From contig NC_079882.1 in the NCBI RefSeq assembly GCF_029227915.1, positions 18,612,501 to 18,676,500 of the forward strand: DNA of 64,000 nt, given 5' to 3'. A model generated the notes under the pieces. The model made no database searches. It had not been told where the DNA came from and saw nothing but the letters and a program-made list of their open reading frames with translations. Source of the DNA: Hydractinia symbiolongicarpus. Taxonomy: Eukaryota > Cnidaria > Hydrozoa > Anthoathecata > Hydractiniidae. Below, piece by piece: positions 56,080 to 64,000 of the stretch (positions are counted from its first letter, which is position 1; each line of letters starts with the position of its first letter). A program made the position numbers and the translations under genes.

Positions 56080-59000
56080 TTATTTATTTTCTAATAACTT
56101 CTTCATTTCGGCTACTGTCCTGTTTGGATGATCGTCGTTTTCATAGACATCAGCAATTGTATTTTTAGGCTTGACAGGAGGGAACAGTGGCTTGCTTTGA
56201 TTAACAGAATTGCTATTAAAACTATTTGCAGGCGCAACGCCCTTTCTAGGTGCAGGAGACGGTCTAGCTGCAGGTTTGGGACTTGGTTTGCCAGGAACAA
56301 GAGGTTTTAATGGTACATTTGGCAGTTTATTTATAGGATTACTAGGCGTTTTTGATACTGGTTGAGGCGTCCTTGCGAGTCGCTGTCGCTCTTCATTGTT
56401 GCTTAGTGTTTTTGCAACAGGTGGTCTTGGTGGAAGCTGATGGGATGGTGCTGGTGGACGAGAAAGCATTAATGGATTGCTCGGCATTTTACCTACAGGG
56501 ACTGGCGGAGGGGGTGCTTTCCCGGATAAACTCGGTGTCCTTCCAAACGCCGGTTTATTAGCAACAGGCTTATTTGCTACAGGCAGGTTCATAGGTTCAT
56601 ACCCGTGGTTATCTCTAACAGGAAGACTTTCAGGTTTTTTACTGATTCCTTGATATCTGCTGATCATTGCTGCGTTACCTAAACGGATGATGTTTAAAAT
56701 TAAGATACATAACATACAGATTTACCATGCTCATGCATTTAAAATATATAAAAAGAAAAACGAATTAAACATCAGATGGAATTTAAAACAGATAACCAAA
56801 GCCTTACTTTGTCCTCTCACTCTAGGCGGCGGTGGCCTTGTCCTCTGGGGAGCAGAGTTCGGTATCACTTCAATTGTAGGTCTTTCTTTCAACGACATGT
56901 GCTTTGGGCGGGAAACAGTTGTCCGACGTTTTTGAACCTGCCGTCTTCTACAAATCCTCAACCACCAAAAGCTTGTGGAATCTGTCTCGAGCTCTTGCCT
57001 AAAAACAAACATACACGTATAAGATTAGGATTTCTCTTCCTTTTGGGGGATATCGCGGGTATCAACACCAACACGCAATCTGTATGTACCGTGCACATAA
57101 AAGTTGAGCTTTTTCGTTTTTGTTCTTGTGATCCTGCGTTCAAATTATACCCATTCGCCGCTGCAAAGAAGGATCCCGTCCGTTGTGACAAATGTATTAG
57201 ACTTCTAAATCGTGCCAATAAATTGACTCATAGCAGAGTTTGTTCTTCACATTTTGTGAATGGTGAACCCTCCTTCGAAATCCTTTACCCGCACAAAATC
57301 TTGGATATAATATTTCTGCAAGAATTAATGGCCACAAAACGACTGTTGGTTTTCGACTTTAGTGACTTACACGAAATTTGAGCTAATGGCGGTGGAAATG
57401 TTTATGATCACTAAGGACAAAAACAACAACTTAAATCATATTAAATATCACATGGCAACCAGGACTTGTTAGGCTTTTTATATTTGGCCTTATGTTAATT
57501 ATATTAAGCCAAACAAGTCCTGGGGACGAGTTTAATTATATTGGGCATCCAAACATAACTGAAAATAACACTTTGAGATGTTTAGTTCGTATATCACCAA
57601 ATTCGAGCATTAATTTTGTCTCAAAAGCTTACACTGGAAGGATCTCAGACAAGGCATCGACTCTTGATGGTGGTTTTTTAGACAGTTTAGCGAAATATTC
57701 AAGTATTATGGCAGACAAAGGTTATAACAATTTGGACGAATGTACAGTACGGTTAGTTTACTTTGTTGTTCCACCTGGTAGAAGAGCTGCATCATAAATG
57801 ACACCTGATGAGGTACAACAGACAAGTAATATCGCAAATGTTCGTTTTTTTAGGTGGGCAAGTTATTGGTCGGTTAAAAACATTTTAATTCATTTCCATT
57901 AAACTACCTATTTCATCAAGTTCCTATGCAGATGACATTGCCATAGTATGTAGTGCTGCTATTTGCAGCCTATGAAACCTATTTTTGGGGATAATTAGCT
58001 ATACTTTAGAAGGATTGATTAGTGCTGGATAATTTTTTGCCAATATGGTCTCAAAAACCTAATTGTGAGATTTATTTCTTCAAATATCGTTTAAACTAGT
58101 CGGTTACTCGTCCAAAAAACCAAGCTTTTCTCGCAGACAGACAGACTAAATACGGCTATTATTACAGAGACTAGTCGTTAGCTTGTGGAAAAATCCACGG
58201 GGTCGACGGTTCTTCCTATAAATTAACCCATTGCAACAAAGTGGACAGAAATAGATCACATTTGATATTCGTGCGCATTTTAAAAATTTCGTGTCTCCTT
58301 AACTGGACACGGCTTTTGCAGACACACAGACAGACAGCCGACGGCTGTTATTAAAGAGATTAAGCCAGAAAGATTTAATGCGAGAAATAATCAAACTTTT
58401 CAATTACTAAAATCTCTAATGTATTATCTTTTTTTGTTCTTTACTATTTGGACAATTGGAACATTTTTTGTATTTTGGTCAGATTTTCTCCAAAAAACAC
58501 AGGATAATCTAGTCCACTTGTTTTAAGCAATACTTCTGGAGCTACTACTCCTCCTCAAACAAATTGTGGACCTTCCGGACATTCAAACCAAAAATATGCA
58601 GAAATATCAGTAATGCTTAGGTTAGGCTATATCAGCATTCAATTTCCTTCTCCTAGCCTGTATTTCTAGGGATCTGGGATATTTCATGCTGATAGCTAAG
58701 CTTTTTTGTGCTATTAGGGTCAACATCACAACATTCCTTAGAAGCCTAGTAAAAAAAATAATTAAAAAATGTTGATAGCGAATGACTGTCAACTGACTTA
58801 GTTAGCAAAAGAAAAGTGCTTTTAGCTAGCTAGCAAACCTTTTTAAGATGTAACTATTTAAGTAGCTAGGTCAATTATACAAGCTAAATTTTTTTAAAGT
58901 TTTAAATTTAACCCAATAAAATTATTCATACAGTAGCTTGTTTCTCATACCAGGCTGCAAGCTCTTTATCGCTCGCAACAACTTGTTTTTATCGGATGGA

Positions 59001-62000
59001 AAGAAATTTTGTAAGTACCAAATGACTCCATCACTTGAAGTCATTTAACGTAAGCTTGCAAGTAAAACTGGCGCACAACGTGAGTTATCGGCCATGATAC
59101 CAAACCAGCAATAATTAGTGCACTACTGACTTACTGCTGCTTTGCAATTAACTTGTCCTGCACCGGTAGCTTAATTTTTTTTGTGAGTTTGTAGCACTAA
59201 TTTAATACAAGCCGCACAAAATTTCAACAAGCTGGGTGAGATTGTAATATGCCGGTTGTCATTATTAACAAGTATTTCGTTTTGTGGTATTATACTTACT
59301 CTGCTTTCATAGTGTCCACCTTGATTTTAACATCCACATATTTATCATGCATTTTATCTCGACAGCAGTAACACAAGACAAAAGCAGCAACAATCAACAC
59401 AATGAAGAAGATCACTAGGAAGATAACTAGTATCCGACTTCCAGAGTCACTCTCTACACTTTCTAAAAAGAAGACAGAAAAAATTTTTGTACATAAAAAA
59501 ACTTACAATATATTGTGAGACAATATTAAAATGTCAAGGATATAGTTGCGACCTTATAAAACACTGGACATCGGAAATATACAAAAAAAGTGCAGAATGC
59601 TTGTTTAAACTTCTGAACTCAACACTGTATCGTTTAGGGCTCAAGGAGTTTGTATGTGACAGGAAAGTAAAAATTCTAACTAACACAGGAATGGAACCTG
59701 CTAACACACTAGCTTACACAATCACTTGTATCACACCACTTTAAAAACTAAAATAAAACTGACTAACCTAAACCCCCTACATTTTTCCTAAAGTTTTCTG
59801 GATCACCAAAACTTCCTTCCTCTTCATACAAAACGATGGTATAAACACACTTATCGGCAGTCATTTGCGATTGCGCACAGCCAATCTTAGTTGTCTTTCT
59901 CCAAACTATGTTTGTGAAATGATTTATCTGCGAGTAGGAGCTAGTTTTGACACCATTTGCAAAATCATAATGGTTAATCTCTTCGTTGTACCAGTCTTTA
60001 ACCACGCCACTGGCAGTAGGTGGAAATACCAAATTGTGGAGGAATTGTCTCGGGCAATGTGGATAGGTGTAACAACAGAATTTATGAATATTTTCTCCAA
60101 TTTTCATGACCCTGTTGTCGTTACGCCTCCTAGAGTAAATTACATGCATAAGAGATAGACAATTTCAAAGCTTACCTCTTGCGAAAAACAAGTTTATTTC
60201 ATACTAGCCGAAGTCCCGTGTGAGAATCCACTGAATCTCTCATCAAGTCCATATGATGGGCGCAAAATAAAGACATAGAACACAGTAATTTGAATTTTTA
60301 AAAGTCACAATTTGCATTATTCTAGATCTATACCTGCTGAAACAAAACGTCCAAAAAACGTGCCGTGCATGATAACAATGCAGTGTTTTGAATTTAAGAA
60401 TTGAATATATTTCAAACAGTAACGTAACAGAGGTAAACATTGATTTAAGTTTGTTTACATCAGGGTTTGTCATAACGACATCAACCACTTCGTAGCGTTA
60501 AAAACAGTAACAACAAAAAATTACTTTTTACATTTTATATAAATTCTTCTCTACAATATACACGATGTATTTTATAAGAATAATGGTCCTGCAAGGTTTG
60601 CAATTATGTAAACAATAGCAAACATTTAAGTTACCAAGTGTTTTTTTTTTCATTTCAGCCTTCATGTTCTTAATTTTCCCTGGTGTACTTGCCCATTGCT
60701 TTGGAGAGAAAAAGGTTTAGTTTGTGAGATATATACGCAATAAAAAAGTAAACTTTTAATTAAATTTGTGCATCATAAAAATTTTTATATCTTGCTATAG
60801 CTATTGGCAATTTTTTATATTTAGAACAAACAATCAAGATTAGACATATTCTTAGAATATTCTGAACTTCTGACCCATTGTTTAAAGTATATATAGTCTT
60901 ACAAAAAATGTTCTTAACTTTCTTGACAAACACTATCCTCGTTATTCTTAATTATATTCTTAGCATGTCCATGTCCTGAAAATATATAATGCCTTAACAA
61001 AATAAGGCTTGCTAAAGTTGCTATAGCTATTGGCAAATTCTTTTTATATTTATTTAGAACAATCAAGGTTGGACGACCCTGAGTATATTCTTACAAAAAA
61101 AAGAATATGTTCAGGCTGAAGACATATGTTTTATTTAACTTCATATTTAAGGGAAAGTTTAGCTGGAAGCGTGTGAACAACTTAAAAACATTATTCACCT
61201 AAATTTATTTCCTACCAGATAATCTAAACAACACACCTGGTTTTCTTTCGCTTTCTCAGTAGTGGATAAAAGTCCAATCAATTTTTTACTTTGATTAGTA
61301 AACTTCGCTTCATGCCAAAGAAAACAAATTGAAAATGTATAGCTAGCTACAATTGTCTGATAGATTTCCAATCAGTTGTCTTTTTGACGTTATATTATCG
61401 TACGTGTTTCTTCTTTATAACAAATATTTCTGACAACAACGTAAACTTTTTATACTCGCTCGACAACAAAAGCTGCTCTGCAACAACAGTTTTGTTTTTT
61501 ACATTTTAGATTCGAATTATCATTGGAATTCGATAATTTTTTTAAAAAAGAAAGCAACCTTGGTCCCAGAACTCAAAAATAATAGGAGAAACAAATAAGC
61601 TTTAATCTAACCTCATGATGAGTAAACATTGTTTGAAATAATGTTTTTCAGGATAACTTTGAAAAAGAGACAGCCTTCTTCGCTTCGGTTTTCTTTTTTC
61701 AGTTGATAAACTTTGCGCACACGGTAAACCTGGGGTTACATTACATTATTCTATCTATAACCACCAACAGGGTTTTTAAACAAAAAACATATAAAAACAT
61801 TTAGGATTAAAATAAAAATTAGTTTTTTTTTAATAAAAAAAAAGAGTTTTATTTTTAAAATTAATAGGAAAAGAAAATTAAATGTTTAAAAATAGTAACC
61901 CCCTGATTTAGTAAATTTTAGCATAACGCCACGTCGTAAGAAAGTGACCCGTACTTTTTGTGTCGTGGACTCACATGGTTACTCACACAAGCATATTATT

Positions 62001-62871
62001 ATATAGATGAAAGAGCTTGAAAAATTGTCTATGAATCTCTTGTTTTTCTCAATTTTATATCCCTTTCTAATTTTATTCTTTCTATATGTTTATATAATTG
62101 AAAAATATATACAATCATCAGGTTCGCCATAATTTTCAAAAAAAATTAACCCTTATTCAACCCTCTCTTGGGTATTTGTTTGGAAACAACGCCTAAAAAA
62201 CAATTGAAAAAAACAAAATTACCATGACGCAGAAGGAAAAAAAATTTCTCCATCCCAACTTTCTAAATGCTTGTTAGGATCCACATCATGTACATGTCTT
62301 TTACGTCTTTTTGGCAAAATTCGTGTTGGGCGCCTATAAGCAAAATAAAAGGTATTATGAAGTCTGTATACACAAGGTATATAAAAGCCATGATACATAT
62401 TGTGCTCCCCTAATTATGGGGAGCACAATATGTTTTCAGCACTATGAAAATATGTGATTTTTAATCACAAAGTGTATACTAAACAATGTTGCAGAGAACC
62501 TGTAATAGTTTTGTTAACACTAAAAACTTTGTAGCCAGTGTTCAGTTTTTTTAATTTTACTATGCACAATTCTGTGAGGAGCAAAAGAGAACTTAATTGC
62601 CACCAGAACAAGTTAAAATCTTGAAATTTACAAGCGCAACTCATGCTTCAAGCATCACTTACACATCTATAGTTGTGTCAGACTGTTGCAGCTGATCCAC
62701 ATACATCTGTGCTTCTGCTTCAAGTTCTTTTGAGTACCCAACATTATTAGTATTACTGTGAAGTTTTCGCAGGTTGTTGTGTGCCTCTAAACAGTCACCT
62801 GAACTGAACAAGTCATGACCAAACACTTTATGTAAACAAACCAGACATAAAAAAATTATCATTACTTTCAT
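56080..62871 (-). CDS. membrane-anchored CAP (SCP/PR-1) protein with proline-rich signalling tail, five exons, 507 aa
   Basis: Exons (5' to 3' on the minus strand) are 62871-62663, 60129-59768, 59462-59300, 56998-56808 and 56678-56080 (stop). All are GT..AG with phases 2, 1, 2, 1 that fit together. An acceptor-like TTTTTTCAG just before 62884 suggests a 5' UTR intron or spliced leader. The start MKVMIIFLCLVCLHKVFG is a clean signal peptide. A CAP domain follows (about 25-175) with AHNNLR, IGENIH, VKDWYNEEINHYDF and HFTNIVWRKTTKIGCA, closest in style to GAPR-1/GLIPR2. The first histidine of the CAP tetrad seems replaced by R. A transmembrane helix lies at about 201-222, then CYCC and a tail of about 280 residues. 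The tail has RPPPPR, APPPPVP and LPPRPP (SH3 type), Y335-EPM (PI3K-SH2 type) and Y487-END (Grb2-SH2 type). It is likely a cell-surface protein. Known GLIPR1 has a CAP and a TM but no such tail. Confidence 0.8.
57000..57800 (+). pseudogene. THAP-domain DDE transposase remnant inside the CAP-gene intron
   Basis: The first part (to 57381) has VRCDKCIRLLNRANKLTHSR then VCSSHFVNGEPSFE, the C-terminal half of a THAP zinc finger. The second part (57535-57800) has INFVSKAYTGRISDKASTLD, IMADKGYNNLDE and FVVPPGRR. These are the middle and last blocks of a DDE_Tnp_4 / Harbinger-like nuclease, with one catalytic D in ADKG. A CTCGTCCCCAGG-family hairpin separates the two parts. It lies opposite to the host gene and is dead. 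Confidence 0.65.
57455..57532. repeat. CTCGTCCCCAGG family hairpin in the THAP transposase remnant
   Basis: CCAGGACTTGTTAGGCTT and AAGCCAAACAAGTCCTGG are inverted arms with one mismatch, followed by GGACGAG. The left outer TCGTCCCC is lost. It interrupts the transposase remnant, so it inserted later. Confidence 0.6.
58171..58369 (-). mobile_element. Helitron-like non-autonomous element, copy C
   Basis: On the minus strand it begins A|TCTCTTTAATAACAGCCG and ends CTAACGACTAG|T, with a hairpin (CCCGTGG, ATTTTT, CCACAAG) before the end. After CTAG, a new TCTCTGTAATAATAGCCG start follows at once (58170 downward), so two units sit head to tail. It lies in intron 3 of the CAP gene. Confidence 0.6.
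60130..62662 (-). other. intron 1 of the membrane CAP gene
   Basis: This 2.5-kb intron splits the CAP domain between IDV and RRN. Its contents are AT-rich, with a diverged local duplication (GCTATAGCTATTGGCAA at about 60797 and 61019) and a perfect hairpin at 62395-62433. A donor-like AAGAG|GTAAGC near 60174 has no usable exon before it. Confidence 0.7.
62395..62433. repeat. perfect 16-bp hairpin in CAP-gene intron 1
   Basis: The arms ACATATTGTGCTCCCC and GGGGAGCACAATATGT flank the 7-nt loop TAATTAT. This could be a palindromic MITE relic. It is shorter than usual for a miRNA precursor. Confidence 0.7.
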
Positions 62872-62884
62872 ATTTTCTTGTACC

Positions 62885-64000
62885 TGAAAAAATAAGGTGC
62901 GCATATAAAGTTGAGGTTTCCATAAAATTGCCTAGAATTTTTTTAATAAACAAAATCAACAAAAAAAATGTATTTTTTTATATAATCAAGTTTTACCATA
63001 TGTACAATTCAAATGTTAAGAGTTAAACTTTTCCGAAAGAAAACTTCACAATTTCTAACTTGTCTAATATTGCTTATATGAATAAAATTTGTAACATCTC
63101 TTGATTATTATTATAAGATAAAAGTTTATTCAGGTGAGTCATAATAAAATAATGACGTAAAGAAACATGACAGCCTCACACATTATTTTGTGACACAATT
63201 AAAACAAAACAATAATGCCAAAACTGGATTAAGTTAATGAATGAAATGAAACACTCTTTCCTCTTTTGGTTTTTATATAAATAGGAAAATAATTAGCATG
63301 CAAGATAAAATATTCCAATCTAAACAATAAGAGAAAGATAATGTGATACCACATAAAAAGTTTATGCTGCAATCATGCTTTAATATTCTATAAACACAAA
63401 AAGCCCTTTAAGGTGATAAGTAATAACAACACTAAATCTTTTAATGTCATTCATTCTCATAAAATATACTCTTTTCTAAACAAGCATTAAAATTTATAAA
63501 GATTTTAACAATGCATTGTTTTTCAAAAACATCTTACTTTGGCACAAAAATATAAACCAGGATATGACATAACCAAAATTGGCAGGTTATAATATAAAAA
63601 AACAAAAACATCTAGATATTTCTATACATAAAATACATTTCTATAGTGCAAACAGTTATTTTCTGATATGCACAGAGTGAAAGGAAAGTTTTATTCAGGT
63701 AATGTAAAGGTTTTTTGCTTAAAAAGGGTAAAAGAATGAATATTTTTACGACCTATTGACAATTGAATCGGTTTATTTTGTAATACTTACATTGAACACA
63801 TTCTTTTTATTGGTGCTTTATCCCTTCTCTTTAAAATGTATTTCAGCAAAGTATCTTATCTTTTTCTGGCTTAAATAAGAATTATTTGTAAAAAAAAAGT
63901 TTGTATTGACAAATAATTGTCCTACAATGCAGACATATACATTATCATTATATGTGATGAGATTAGAAACATTAAAAAAACAATGGTAAAACAAGGAGTC
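62885..64000. other. upstream region of the membrane CAP gene, no other gene seen
   Basis: AT-rich sequence. It should hold the promoter, or a 5' UTR intron if the acceptor next to 62884 is real. No motif could be assigned and open frames are short. Confidence 0.4.

Noticed and set aside
59487-59744. 85-codon plus-strand frame between CAP exons 2 and 3
   Set aside because: It lies in a short intron of the minus-strand gene and has no start context, domain or splice partner.
60131-60215. Possible extra CAP exon ending at an AAGAG|GTAAGC donor
   Set aside because: All three frames meet a stop within a short distance or give the wrong phase, while exon 1 to exon 2 joins directly in phase.

Overview
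The window is AT-rich animal DNA: spliced genes with GT..AG introns in matching phase, long intergenic stretches and many dispersed transposons. The element mix (DIRS-type tyrosine-recombinase retroelement, BEL/Pao, PIF/Harbinger, THAP-DDE and hAT-like transposases, and a short repeat family with CTCGTCCCCAGG ends) points to a cnidarian, probably a medusozoan such as a hydrozoan. The animal and cnidarian part is fairly secure; the genus cannot be told from the sequence.

Layout. (1) 684-15294, plus strand: the 3' part of a giant coiled-coil gene (at least 4616 residues in six exons; the N-terminus lies outside the window). (2) 15759-17190: an inverted array of about 178-bp subrepeats that looks like a foldback element, then a 16-G run and a Helitron-like end. 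(3) 18799-21306: an intronless CABIT-SAM-SAM adaptor gene. (4) 24377-34720: a transposon graveyard with a Harbinger element, a hAT-like transposase pseudogene, a BEL/Pao remnant, a tRNA-like SINE head, a 54-bp palindromic micro-element with a 10-bp target duplication, and a DIRS element split by a Harbinger-type MITE. (5) 37568-39182: a small gene of unknown function with two homologous first exons. (6) 39806-44633: a minisatellite, then a nearly identical 1.94-kb tandem duplication that carries a TTAA-flanked MITE in each copy. (7) 46030-53700: LINE fragments, a pogo-like MITE, a broken transposase with a PHD-like finger, and inverted-repeat elements. (8) 56080-62871, minus strand: a five-exon gene whose junction phases all agree. 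It encodes signal peptide, CAP domain, one transmembrane helix and a 280-residue proline-rich tail with SH2- and SH3-type motifs.

Three loci look like live host genes (coiled-coil, CABIT-SAM, membrane CAP) and a fourth is probable (37568-39182). The CABIT-SAM protein and the membrane CAP protein both look like phosphotyrosine/SH3 signalling components, but nothing in the sequence links them. The rest is mobile DNA in various stages of decay. The membrane CAP protein, with an extracellular CAP domain joined to a signalling tail, is the most novel protein seen here.
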